Assembly (NCBI GenBank): GCA_022759035.1
Contig: JAEMQD010000012.1
Span: 1-53,765, forward strand
Reading direction: 5' to 3'
DNA: 53,765 bases
From: Thiotrichales bacterium
GTDB taxonomy: Bacteria > Pseudomonadota > Gammaproteobacteria > Thiomicrospirales > Thiomicrospiraceae
In this document: positions 10,657 through 18,823 of the stretch, piece after piece
Layout: each line of letters starts with the position of its first letter
Numbering within the stretch: the first letter of the stretch is position 1
Made by a program: the position numbers and the translations under genes
The notes under the pieces: model-generated
What the model was told of the DNA's origin: nothing
Database searches by the model: none
Seen by the model: the letters and a program-made list of their open reading frames with translations, nothing else

Positions 10657-13232
10657 TTTAGTGTGTCGATTAATGCTTGTTTGAGCTGACGTTGTTGTTG
10701 TTCGTTGAGGGGTTGTTTGCTCAAATTGCTTAGTAAAAAAACATCTTCTGCACGCATGCCAGCAGTGCTAATGCGTGCGGATACTAAATTCAACCCTTGT
10801 TGGTGAAAGACTAATGCGCACTTAAACAACAGTCCAGGTCTATCACTACTAATGAGCGTGACTTCTGTTTGCAGATTGTGCTGGTTAATATCGATTTCTG
10901 TTTTAATCGTAAAGTGTTTTTGGCGACTATGTTGTCTGTGGAAATGGGGTGAGACAGTCATGTCATCACACTTTAAACTGTTGCTAAGTGCATGAATGAA
11001 TTCTGCTTGATCTGCTGTCGACCAATGTAGCGGTGATAAAAATTTTAAGTCAATTAATACGTGACCATCATTTGTTGTATAGACTCTTGCTTCAACAATG
11101 TCTAACTTGGCTTGGTCGCAGGCGGCTGTGATCATTAGCCATTCGCCATGAATATCTTCGGCGTAAATTGTTAGGCTACATACTCCTTGCACTGGAGTTG
11201 GGCGCATACCGATTTTAGGCAAGGTTTGTTGGTCAATAAAAAGGTGGGCATGCCGATAGAGGTCGTCGGCAGTTTGTTGTTGATGATAAGGGCTATTTTT
11301 TAAGCTATTCCAGATGCTAATAACTTGTTCTTGTGCTTGTTTTGGCATATCCAGTAAAGCTTGCTGTGCATCCACTAACGCTTTGGGTTTGTTTTGTAAG
11401 TAAGCTAAGGTGCGATGATAAAGGCTTGCTAATAAGTTGTCTTTCCAGCCATTCCATACCACGGGCGAAGTAGCGCAAATGTCTGCCACCGTAAGTAAAT
11501 ATAAGTTGTTTAGTCGTTCAATACTGCCGACTTGCTGCCCAAATTGTTGAATAACCTCTGCGTCGCTAATGTCTTTCTTTTGCGCTGTGTGTGACATTAA
11601 TAGGTGCTGTTCCACTAACCAAGCCATGCGTTTTTGTTCTTTTTCTGTTAAGCCTGCTTGTTGTGCAAACTGTAATGCGTCGAGCGCGCCTAATATTGCG
11701 TGATCGCCGCCACGCCCCTTGGCAATGTCGTGAAATAGCGCTGCAAGTAATAAAATGTCTGGAAATTGTATTTGTTGTGCTATTCGGCAAGCTAAGGGGA
11801 AATTGGCCTGTGTTTCTGGCTGGTTGCGCATAAATTGCCGTAAGTTGCGTACAACAAATAAGGTGTGCTCATCGACCGTATAAGCATGAAAAAGGTCAAA
11901 TTGCATTAACCCTGTAATGCGGTGAAATGCAGGAAGAAGCCTGCCAAGTAAACCAAGGGAATGCATAATGCGTAACGAACGCGTTACGCCGATTGGCTGA
12001 GATAATAAAGTTCGAAAAGTTTGCCATGTGGTCGGCTCTGAGCAGAATTGCTCATTGATCAGGTGGGCATAGTTTTGGATAATCCGCTGCGTGTTGGCTC
12101 GGATATTACTTGCTTGGGTGCTTTCTAATAAAATAAAACAACGTAATAGTTGTATGGGTTCTTGAATAAAAGACTGTTCACTATTGACGCTAATTGCATC
12201 GTTAATTAGTGTGAAATGGGCATCAATTGGCTTTACTTCAGGAGTGTTTGGCGCAATAAGGTCTTCCCTAAAGTGTTGCAGTAACAGTGTGTTAAGACGC
12301 TGAATGGTTTTAGCGTTGCGATAATAGTCTTGCATGAAAGCTTCGACAGCGAGTTTGCCAGCGCTATCTGTGTAGCCGAGTGTTTGTGCAATGCGTTTTT
12401 GATGTTCGAATAATAGGCGTTCTTCTTTGCGTTTAGTTAAACTGTGTAAAACAAAACGAACACGCCAGTGAAAGCGCATGGAGCGCTCTAAATCGTTATA
12501 TTCACTAACCGATAAAAAGCCTACGCTAACGAGCTGTTGTAGGCTATTGGCGCCAAAGTGCCGCTTTGCCACCCAGGCAATCGTATGAATATCACGTAAT
12601 CCGCCTGGGCTTTCTTTGATGTTGGGTTCTAATTGTGCAAGCGCATCGTGTGCTTTGTTGTGTCGCTGGATTTGCTCATCAACTTTGGCAAGAAAAAAAG
12701 CACGGCTTGGCCAGAAATCGCGCTTCTTCCATAGTTGTCGAAGTTCGTCGAATGCTTCATAGTGACCAATTAACCATCGGGCTTCGGTATAGTTTGTTGC
12801 AGTGGAAATGTCGTCTTTACCTATTTCGTAACATTCAACAATGCTGCGAATGGCATGACCAACTTGTAACCCGATATCCCATAAATAGGTGATGAACGCT
12901 TCGAGTTGTTGTTGTTCTGTTTTGTTTACCCCGTCTTCGGTGGTTAATATAAGAATATCAATGTCGGAGTAAGGGTGTAACTCGCCACGACCATAGCCAC
13001 CTACTGCAACAAGACAGAGGCGCTGTGTTTGGCCGATATGGTGTTTCCAGACACGCCGTAACAATTGGTCGATAAAATTAGTGCGCTCACTAATTAAGTG
13101 TTGAATAGGTGCTTTGTTTTCAAAGCGTTGCCATTGCTGTGTTTGCAAGTTGGCAAGCAAACTTCTGCCCACACTTACTGCTTCCTTCGGATTTTTTAGC
13201 GATTGAACCAGTAGCGGGGTAGGTAATGTCAT
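10653..13232 (-). CDS. glnD: [Protein-PII] uridylyltransferase / uridylyl-removing enzyme
   Basis: Glutamine sensor that uridylylates PII at low nitrogen and deuridylylates it at high nitrogen. 859 residues from ATG at 13232. That start overlaps the map stop as ATGA and has AGGAG upstream; the longer frame into map has no support. Domains in order: nucleotidyltransferase with GGYGRGELHPYSDID (about residues 78-92), a GlnD linker, an HD domain with LFHDIAKG for UMP removal, and two C-terminal ACT domains (one with EDIHGEWLMIT, one with SSDRPGLLFKCALVF) that bind glutamine. All activity motifs are intact. Map-glnD adjacency is common in gammaproteobacteria. Confidence 0.95.
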   Translation of the reverse strand: MTLPTPLLVQSLKNPKEAVSVGRSLLANLQTQQWQRFENKAPIQHLISERTNFIDQLLRRVWKHHIGQTQRLCLVAVGGYGRGELHPYSDIDILILTTEDGVNKTEQQQLEAFITYLWDIGLQVGHAIRSIVECYEIGKDDISTATNYTEARWLIGHYEAFDELRQLWKKRDFWPSRAFFLAKVDEQIQRHNKAHDALAQLEPNIKESPGGLRDIHTIAWVAKRHFGANSLQQLVSVGFLSVSEYNDLERSMRFHWRVRFVLHSLTKRKEERLLFEHQKRIAQTLGYTDSAGKLAVEAFMQDYYRNAKTIQRLNTLLLQHFREDLIAPNTPEVKPIDAHFTLINDAISVNSEQSFIQEPIQLLRCFILLESTQASNIRANTQRIIQNYAHLINEQFCSEPTTWQTFRTLLSQPIGVTRSLRIMHSLGLLGRLLPAFHRITGLMQFDLFHAYTVDEHTLFVVRNLRQFMRNQPETQANFPLACRIAQQIQFPDILLLAALFHDIAKGRGGDHAILGALDALQFAQQAGLTEKEQKRMAWLVEQHLLMSHTAQKKDISDAEVIQQFGQQVGSIERLNNLYLLTVADICATSPVVWNGWKDNLLASLYHRTLAYLQNKPKALVDAQQALLDMPKQAQEQVISIWNSLKNSPYHQQQTADDLYRHAHLFIDQQTLPKIGMRPTPVQGVCSLTIYAEDIHGEWLMITAACDQAKLDIVEARVYTTNDGHVLIDLKFLSPLHWSTADQAEFIHALSNSLKCDDMTVSPHFHRQHSRQKHFTIKTEIDINQHNLQTEVTLISSDRPGLLFKCALVFHQQGLNLVSARISTAGMRAEDVFLLSNLSKQPLNEQQQRQLKQALIDTLN

Positions 13233-14023
13233 GGATGCGTTTCTCCTGGGCGCAGAGTGAGAATTTCTACGCCTGTTTCTGTAACAGCGAGCGTATGTTC
13301 CCACTGTGCAGATAGTGTACGGTCACGCGTTACGACTGTCCAACCATCTGGGAGAACTTTAATATCTTTTTTTCCCAAGTTGATCATCGGCTCTATTGTG
13401 AAGGTCATACCTGGTGTTAAAACCAATCCTTGTCCTTTATGACCATAATGCATAACGTGAGGCTCTTCGTGAAAAGCTAAACCGACGCCATGACCACAGT
13501 ATTCTCTTACAACAGAGCAATGGTTTTTTTCGGCATGTTGTTGAATGGCGTAACCAATATCACCTAGTGTCGTGCCAGGTTTAACAAGGTCAATGCCAAT
13601 CCATAAGCATTCATGTGCAATGCGGCAAATGCGGCTACCACGAATCGTAGGTTTGCCTACTTCAAACATCATGCTGGTGTCACCAAAATAGCCGTCTTTG
13701 ATCACCGTAACATCAATGTTAACAATGTCGCCATCGCTTAGCTTTTTATCGCCAGGAATGCCGTGGCATACTTGATGATTGATGCTGGTACAAATTGACC
13801 GAGGGAAGCCTTTGTAATTAAGACATGCTGGAATCGCTTGTTGTTGGTTAACGATCATATCATAAGCGAGCTTATCTAAGGTGTCGGTGCTCACACCTGG
13901 ACGAACATGCTCACTTAACATCACCAAAACATCTGCCGCCAATTTTCCAGCGATGCGCATGCCGGCAATTTGTTCTGCTGTTTTAATAATGACTGCTTGA
14001 TCTTCGGTATTGTTTGGCGCCAT
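13229..14023 (-). CDS. map: Methionine aminopeptidase type I
   Basis: Removes the initiator methionine from nascent proteins. 264 residues with the dinuclear metal site visible: the Asp pair in NIDVTVIKDGYFGDTS, His in GHGVGLAFHEEPHV, Glu in TFTIEPM and the last Glu in HTLAVTE. The start is ATG at 14023 (MAPNN), with AAGGA about 11 nt upstream; the TTG at 14032 is too close to the ribosome site. It is first in the map-glnD unit and divergent from rpsB, as in E. coli. Confidence 0.96.
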   Translation of the reverse strand: MAPNNTEDQAVIIKTAEQIAGMRIAGKLAADVLVMLSEHVRPGVSTDTLDKLAYDMIVNQQQAIPACLNYKGFPRSICTSINHQVCHGIPGDKKLSDGDIVNIDVTVIKDGYFGDTSMMFEVGKPTIRGSRICRIAHECLWIGIDLVKPGTTLGDIGYAIQQHAEKNHCSVVREYCGHGVGLAFHEEPHVMHYGHKGQGLVLTPGMTFTIEPMINLGKKDIKVLPDGWTVVTRDRTLSAQWEHTLAVTETGVEILTLRPGETHP

Positions 14024-14069
14024 TGTGTCCAATTTCCTTATGAATTTTTACGATAAGAGATGAGATTGC

Positions 14070-14098
14070 TTGAGAATTTATCTGAAATAGAGTATAAA
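14070..14098 (+). promoter_or_regulatory. Sigma-70 promoter of rpsB-tsf
   Basis: TTGAGA at 14070-14075 and TATAAA at 14093-14098, separated by exactly 17 bp: 5 of 6 matches at each box. It predicts a start near 14105 and a 5' leader of about 120 nt before rpsB. Confidence 0.75.
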
Positions 14099-14104
14099 TG
14101 CACG

Positions 14105-14226
14105 CTTGAATCCCCATGTTGGGGGTATTTTATCACTCCACATATATTCCGTCACCGATTACTGGGTGGCCGTAAGGCTTAGTAACTCGGGGAATATAGA
14201 GGCAAAACCCAAGAAAGGAAAATTTC
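14105..14226 (+). promoter_or_regulatory. Structured rpsB 5' leader, probably an S2 autoregulatory RNA
   Basis: The leader folds by eye into a small CCCC/GGGG hairpin near 14112-14125 and a larger domain closed by TATATTCC (14143-14150) pairing with GGAATATA (14191-14198). The domain encloses a GC-containing core, and a purine-rich AAGAAAGGAA ribosome site follows before the ATG. In gammaproteobacteria the rpsB leader is a known target for feedback by ribosomal protein S2. The position and closed multibranch shape fit that; identity with the known RNA family was not tested. Confidence 0.55.
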
Positions 14227-14967
14227 ATGGCTAAAGTATCTATGCGTCAGCTGCTTGAAGCAGGTGTTCATTTCGGTCACCAAACACGTTACTGGAACCC
14301 TAAAATGGGACAGTATATTTTTGGTTCACGTAACAAAATTCATATTGTTAACTTAGAACAAACATTGCCAATGTTCCAAGATGCTTTAAATGCGGTTAGC
14401 AAAATTGCAGCAGCTCGTGGCACAGTATTGTTTGTGGGTACTAAGCGCGCGGCACAAGATGTTGTTGCTGAACAAGCAAAACGTTGTGGTATGCCTTATG
14501 TAAACCATCGCTGGTTGGGCGGTATGTTGACTAACTTTAAAACGGTTAAGCAATCTATTCGTCGTTTACGTGAGCTAGAAACAAATGCACAAGATGGTAC
14601 TGTTGAGCGTTTAACAAAAAAAGAAGCATTAATGCAAGCGCGCGAATTAGAGCGTTTAGAGCGTTCTTTAGGCGGTATTAAAGATATGCGCCAAATGCCA
14701 GATGCTATTTTTGTTATCGACACAGGTGTTGAGCACAATGCTATTTTAGAAGCTAAGAAATTAGGCATTGCTGTTATTGGTGTTGTTGATACTAATAACG
14801 ATCCATCATTGGTAGATTACGTGATTCCTGGTAACGATGACGCGATTCGCGCATTAAAACTTTATCTAGAATCAGCAGCAGATGCGATTTTGGAAGCAAA
14901 AGCGAGCATCACAACTGGTGCCGCTGAAGATGAGTTTGTTGAAGCAACTACAGAAGTAGCAGCTTAA
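14227..14967 (+). CDS. rpsB: 30S ribosomal protein S2
   Basis: Small-subunit ribosomal protein, assembled late near S1. 246 residues (E. coli 241). Typical S2 blocks are present: [19 protein letters not shown] at the N-terminus, then [21 protein letters not shown] and [16 protein letters not shown]. First gene of the rpsB-tsf unit, preceded by a strong promoter and structured leader and followed by an attenuator-like hairpin. Codon use is biased to A/T-ending preferred codons, as expected for a highly expressed gene. Confidence 0.98.
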   Translation: MAKVSMRQLLEAGVHFGHQTRYWNPKMGQYIFGSRNKIHIVNLEQTLPMFQDALNAVSKIAAARGTVLFVGTKRAAQDVVAEQAKRCGMPYVNHRWLGGMLTNFKTVKQSIRRLRELETNAQDGTVERLTKKEALMQARELERLERSLGGIKDMRQMPDAIFVIDTGVEHNAILEAKKLGIAVIGVVDTNNDPSLVDYVIPGNDDAIRALKLYLESAADAILEAKASITTGAAEDEFVEATTEVAA

Positions 14968-14983
14968 GCAGCCTTGAATAAGG

Positions 14984-15007
14984 AAGGGGCGTTATAGCCC
15001 CTTTTTT
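14984..15007 (+). terminator. Attenuator/terminator between rpsB and tsf
   Basis: Stem AAGGGGC/GCCCCTT with a six-base loop, followed by a run of T. E. coli also has a partial terminator here that lowers tsf relative to rpsB expression; the same role is likely. A weaker hairpin (GAAAATCC with GGGTTTTTC, near 15040-15064) follows before tsf. Confidence 0.8.
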
Positions 15008-15089
15008 CATAAAAGCGTCACATACGCAAGAATACAATGGAAAATCCTGAAAAGGGTTTTTCTCGAACGGTAAGATAAAGGAATTTAAG

Positions 15090-15977
15090 ATGGCAATTAC
15101 AGCAGGCATGGTAAAAGAGTTACGTGAACGTACTGGCGTAGGCATGATGGAATGTAAAGGCGCATTAACAGAAACGAATGGTGACATGGAAAAAGCCGTT
15201 GATTTGTTGCGTGCGAAAGGTATGGCTAAAGCAGACAAAAAAGCGGGTCGTACGGCGGCAGAAGGCACGATTGCGATTGTTATGTCTGCGGATAACAAAC
15301 GTGCAGCAATTGTTGAAGCTAACTGTGAAACAGATTTCGTTGGTAAGAGCGACGAATTTAACGAGTTTGCTAAAGCAGCAGCGCAAGCAGCTTTAGATAG
15401 CAAAGCGACAGATATTGATGCATTGCTTGCTGCTAAATTGCCTGATGGTAAAACAGTTGATGAGCGTCGTCGCGAGTTAATTGCTAAAATTGGTGAAAAC
15501 ATGAGTATTCGTCGTTTTGAAGTTATTGAAACTTCGGGTGCAATTGGTACTTATCGTCATGGCGATAAAATTGGCGTTGTTGTTAACCTAGAAGGTGGTG
15601 ATGAAGCTTTTGGTAGAGACTTGGCGATGCATGTTGCTGCAAGTCGTCCATTGGCAATCGATGCTTCTGGTGTTGATGCTGAAACAATTGAACGCGAACG
15701 CGCTATTGCACAAACTAAGGCAGATGAAAGTGGTAAGCCTGCTAATATCGTTGAAAAAATGGTAGAAGGGGCAATGCGCAAGTTTATGGAAGAAGTTACT
15801 TTACTGAGCCAGCCATTTGTGAAAGATCCAGATATTACTGTTGGCAACTTGTTGAAGAAAAACAATGTAACCGTTAAGCACTTTGTTCGCTTAGAAGTTG
15901 GTGAAGGTATCGTTAAAGAAACCGTAGACTTCGCAGCAGAAGTTGCTGCAACTGCGGCTGCAATGCAAGGTAAATAA
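15090..15977 (+). CDS. tsf: Elongation factor Ts
   Basis: Guanine-nucleotide exchange factor for EF-Tu. 295 residues (E. coli 283). The N-terminal UBA-like domain has VKELRERTGVGMMECKGAL and the signature EANCETDFVGKSDEF follows near residues 75-89. The core and coiled-coil regions are complete. AAGGAA lies before the ATG. It is followed after 3 bp by pyrH, so transcription from rpsB or an internal promoter probably continues into pyrH and frr. Confidence 0.97.
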   Translation: MAITAGMVKELRERTGVGMMECKGALTETNGDMEKAVDLLRAKGMAKADKKAGRTAAEGTIAIVMSADNKRAAIVEANCETDFVGKSDEFNEFAKAAAQAALDSKATDIDALLAAKLPDGKTVDERRRELIAKIGENMSIRRFEVIETSGAIGTYRHGDKIGVVVNLEGGDEAFGRDLAMHVAASRPLAIDASGVDAETIERERAIAQTKADESGKPANIVEKMVEGAMRKFMEEVTLLSQPFVKDPDITVGNLLKKNNVTVKHFVRLEVGEGIVKETVDFAAEVAATAAAMQGK

Positions 15978-15980
15978 CTC

Positions 15981-16700
15981 ATGCGTGATCCAATCAAACG
16001 CATCCTACTAAAATTTAGTGGTGAAGCGCTGGCTGGTAGTGCAGGATTTGGTTACAACCCCGAGGTTCTCCTCGGGGTTTGTCGTCAAGTGGCTGCATTA
16101 TCTGCTCAAGGCACAGAAATCGCCATTGTTGTTGGTGGCGGCAACTTATTTCGTGGCGCAGCTTCGGTTGGTCAGGGTATTCATCGTGCAACAGCAGACC
16201 AAATGGGTATGTTGGCTACGATGATGAATGGTCTTGCGCTTCGTGACACGTTGCAGTCATTAGGTGTTGATGTGGTAATCTTTTCTGGGTTGTCTGTTGA
16301 TGGTGTCTTGCCAGCTTTCGATGCCTTTGCTGCCCGTAATGCTTTAACACAAGGAAAGGTTGTTTTATTACCAGGTGGCACGGGCTCCCCTTATTTTACA
16401 ACAGATACAGCAGCGGCCTTGCGTGCTGTTGAGTTGTCTTGCGATGTGGTGTTAAAAGCCACGAAAGTGGATGGTATTTATACCGCTGACCCTAAAAAAG
16501 ATGCTAGTGCTACGCGTTACATTACTTTGACCTATGCAGAGGCTTTGGCAAAAAACTTGGCGGTAATGGATACGACTGCCTTCGTATTATGCCAAGAACA
16601 GTCAATGCCAATTCGCGTATTTGATATGTTTAGTGAGGGTGCCTTAGCTGCCATTGTTCGTGGCGAAGCTGTCGGCACCTTGGTGACTCAGGAGAAATAA
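15981..16700 (+). CDS. pyrH: UMP kinase
   Basis: Phosphorylates UMP to UDP; allosteric hexamer of the amino-acid-kinase fold, not related to eukaryotic UMP/CMP kinases. 239 residues. Motifs: LLKFSGEAL near residues 9-17, [11 protein letters not shown] near 50-60, the [11 protein letters not shown] segment, [16 protein letters not shown] and [13 protein letters not shown]. It begins 3 bp after tsf and ends 2 bp before frr. Codons 26-33 form a perfect 10-bp hairpin (separate entry). Confidence 0.97.
   Translation: MRDPIKRILLKFSGEALAGSAGFGYNPEVLLGVCRQVAALSAQGTEIAIVVGGGNLFRGAASVGQGIHRATADQMGMLATMMNGLALRDTLQSLGVDVVIFSGLSVDGVLPAFDAFAARNALTQGKVVLLPGGTGSPYFTTDTAAALRAVELSCDVVLKATKVDGIYTADPKKDASATRYITLTYAEALAKNLAVMDTTAFVLCQEQSMPIRVFDMFSEGALAAIVRGEAVGTLVTQEK
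16056..16079 (+). repeat. Perfect intragenic hairpin in pyrH
   Basis: AACCCCGAGG and CCTCGGGGTT form an uninterrupted 10-bp stem around a TTCT tetraloop, spanning pyrH codons 26-33 in frame (N P E V L L G V). The codons used (CCC, GAG, CTC, CTC, GGG) are ones this gene otherwise tends to avoid in favour of A- or T-ending synonyms. That suggests the RNA structure itself is selected. Confidence 0.85.
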
Positions 16701-16702
16701 TC

Positions 16703-17260
16703 ATGATCAACGATATTAAAAAAGATGCGCAAACACGCATGGAAAAAGCATTAGATGCGTTAGCAAACCAATTGCAACGCATTCGTACAGGGCGTGCGCA
16801 TCCAAGTATTTTAGACCCAGTACAAGTTGAATATTATGGCAGCATGGTACCAGTTAGTCAGGTCGCTAATATTGGTATTGAAGATGCGCGTACGTTGAAG
16901 GTTTCTCCTTGGGAGAAAAACATGTTGCCGGCAATTGAGAAAGCGATTATTAAAGCGAATTTGGGATTGAACCCATCTTCTTCTAATGGTGATATTCGTA
17001 TTCCATTGCCAGCTTTAACTGAAGAAACACGTAAGGAAATGATTAAGCAGGCTAAAGCGGAAGCAGAGCATGGTCGTGTTGCGATGCGTAACGTGCGCCG
17101 TGATGCTAATCAGAGTATTGCAAAATTATTGAAAGATAAAGCAATTAGTGAAGACGATGAGCGTCGTGCAAATGACGAGATTCAAAAGTTAACCGATAAA
17201 GCCATTGCTGATGTTGATGCAACATTGGCTGCAAAAGAAAAAGAACTGATACAAGTTTAG
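16703..17260 (+). CDS. frr: Ribosome recycling factor
   Basis: Splits post-termination ribosomes together with EF-G. 185 residues, identical in length to the E. coli protein. The three-helix-bundle domain I has [12 protein letters not shown] and the C-terminal RRDANQ region; domain II carries VPVSQVANI and [13 protein letters not shown]. It lies 2 bp after pyrH and 8 bp before uppS. Confidence 0.97.
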   Translation: MINDIKKDAQTRMEKALDALANQLQRIRTGRAHPSILDPVQVEYYGSMVPVSQVANIGIEDARTLKVSPWEKNMLPAIEKAIIKANLGLNPSSSNGDIRIPLPALTEETRKEMIKQAKAEAEHGRVAMRNVRRDANQSIAKLLKDKAISEDDERRANDEIQKLTDKAIADVDATLAAKEKELIQV

Positions 17261-17268
17261 GCACGAGA

Positions 17269-18024
17269 ATGAAGCAAGACAGTCTCCAACCTATAGTGAA
17301 GGTGCCAGCGCATATCGCGATCATTATGGATGGTAATGGTCGTTGGGCTAAATCCAAGGGCTTGCCAAGATTTTTTGGTCATGAGCGAGGGTTGGCGACT
17401 GTACGTAAAGTCGTTAAACGTTGCCGAGAACGTGGTGTTTCTGCGTTAACTTTATTTGCTTTTTCAACAGAGAATTGGCGTCGCCCTCCAGAAGAAATCG
17501 GTAAGTTGATGGAAATTTTTGGCTGGGCCTTGGTCAGGGAAGTTAAAAAGCTCGATGAAAACGATGTACAACTGCGCGTTATTGGTGAGTTGGATCGCTT
17601 TTCTACGGATATTCAGCAAAAAATAATCGATGCACAAATGAAGACGCAACATAATAAGGGGTTGGTGCTAACGATTGCAGCAAATTATGGTGGGCGTTGG
17701 GACATGATTCAAGCCGTTAAGGCATGGTCGGAAACGCATGAAAAAACCGCTATTTCTGCACTGACGGAAGCCGATTTGGCTCCGTTTTTGTGTTTATCTG
17801 ATTTGCCTGAACCCGATTTGTTGATTCGTACGGGTGGTGAGAAACGAATCAGTAATTTTTTATTGTGGCAGCTAGCTTATGCAGAGTTTTACTTCACAGA
17901 CACGCTTTGGCCTAATTTTGATGCGGATCATTTAGATATGGCTATTGCTGATTTTTCAAAGCGACAACGTCGTTTCGGTATGACAGGCGATCAACTTTCA
18001 GGTGAGAACGCACTAAATGCTTAA
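17269..18024 (+). CDS. uppS: Undecaprenyl diphosphate synthase
   Basis: Cis-prenyltransferase that makes the C55 carrier lipid for peptidoglycan and O-antigen. 251 residues. The catalytic Asp is D21 in IIMDGNGRWA; FGHERG, FAFSTENWRRP, the pyrophosphate-binding DLLIRTGGEKRISNFL and WQLAYAEFYFTDTLWP are all intact. The stop overlaps the cdsA start by 8 bp. Confidence 0.97.
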   Translation: MKQDSLQPIVKVPAHIAIIMDGNGRWAKSKGLPRFFGHERGLATVRKVVKRCRERGVSALTLFAFSTENWRRPPEEIGKLMEIFGWALVREVKKLDENDVQLRVIGELDRFSTDIQQKIIDAQMKTQHNKGLVLTIAANYGGRWDMIQAVKAWSETHEKTAISALTEADLAPFLCLSDLPEPDLLIRTGGEKRISNFLLWQLAYAEFYFTDTLWPNFDADHLDMAIADFSKRQRRFGMTGDQLSGENALNA

Positions 18025-18823
18025 GCAACGCGTTATCACTGCGATCGGTTTGTTGCTAATGGCATTAGCATTTTTGTTTGTTTTTCCGCCATCGTGGTTA
18101 CCTTATTGGGTGCTCTCCATTCTTGCTTTAATGGCTTGGGAATGGGCAGGATTAGCCAAAGTGACGAGCATATCTCATCGTTTACTCTACGTGTTTGTAG
18201 CGGTAGTCATTGCGGCGATCCCATTAGATAATTTAACGACGTTATTGCAAAGCCAATGGTGGCAGTGGATAACCTTATTGCTAACCGTGTTGGTGTTGGT
18301 TTCGGTACGACGTTTCGCGTTACAAGGTTATTGGTCTGGTCCATGGTCGGGCATGTCACTTATCTTTGGTATGTTTTGGCTGATTAATTTTGCTTGGTCA
18401 TTTGTTGCGATTCATCAGCAATTGGGTGTTTGGTGGTTACTCTACGCAATGAGCCTTGTTTGGTTAACCGATACGGGCGCTTATTTTTCGGGTAAGGCGT
18501 TTGGTCGACGAAAATTAGCCATAAAAGTTAGCCCAGGTAAAACGTGGGAAGGGGTTTATGGTGGTGTTGCTTTGGCTGTGGTAATGGCTGTTAGTATTGC
18601 CTTATGGACAGAACGTTCAGTTGGAGCGATGGTCTTAATTGCGTTTATTGTCAGTTTTCTTTCTGTTTATGGCGATTTGTTTGAGTCTGCATTAAAACGA
18701 CAAGCTGGTTGTAAAGATAGCTCTGCGATGTTACCGGGGCATGGCGGTTGGTTAGATCGATTCGATGCACTGTTACTTGCGCTGCCTTTGTTTTGGCTGT
18801 TGTGGCAAGGTTTGTTGCGATAA
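18017..18823 (+). CDS. cdsA: Phosphatidate cytidylyltransferase (CDP-diglyceride synthase)
   Basis: Inner-membrane enzyme making CDP-diacylglycerol, the precursor of all major phospholipids. 268 residues with about eight hydrophobic segments. The family signature lies near the C-terminus: SALKRQAGCKDSS, then LPGHGGWLDRFDALL. It overlaps uppS by 8 bp and shares a TAATG with rseP. In E. coli and Pseudomonas dxr comes next; here it is missing and there is no gap for it. Confidence 0.96.
   Translation: MLKQRVITAIGLLLMALAFLFVFPPSWLPYWVLSILALMAWEWAGLAKVTSISHRLLYVFVAVVIAAIPLDNLTTLLQSQWWQWITLLLTVLVLVSVRRFALQGYWSGPWSGMSLIFGMFWLINFAWSFVAIHQQLGVWWLLYAMSLVWLTDTGAYFSGKAFGRRKLAIKVSPGKTWEGVYGGVALAVVMAVSIALWTERSVGAMVLIAFIVSFLSVYGDLFESALKRQAGCKDSSAMLPGHGGWLDRFDALLLALPLFWLLWQGLLR

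Noticed and set aside
13233-13304. 24-residue N-terminal extension of glnD into map
   Set aside because: The extension is Arg-rich read-through of the map 3' end; the ATGA overlap with AGGAG upstream is the better start.
18748-18822. Longer rseP frame beginning inside cdsA
   Set aside because: It would place 25 extra residues before the first membrane helix and disrupt the HExxH topology; the TAATG start gives the normal N-terminus.
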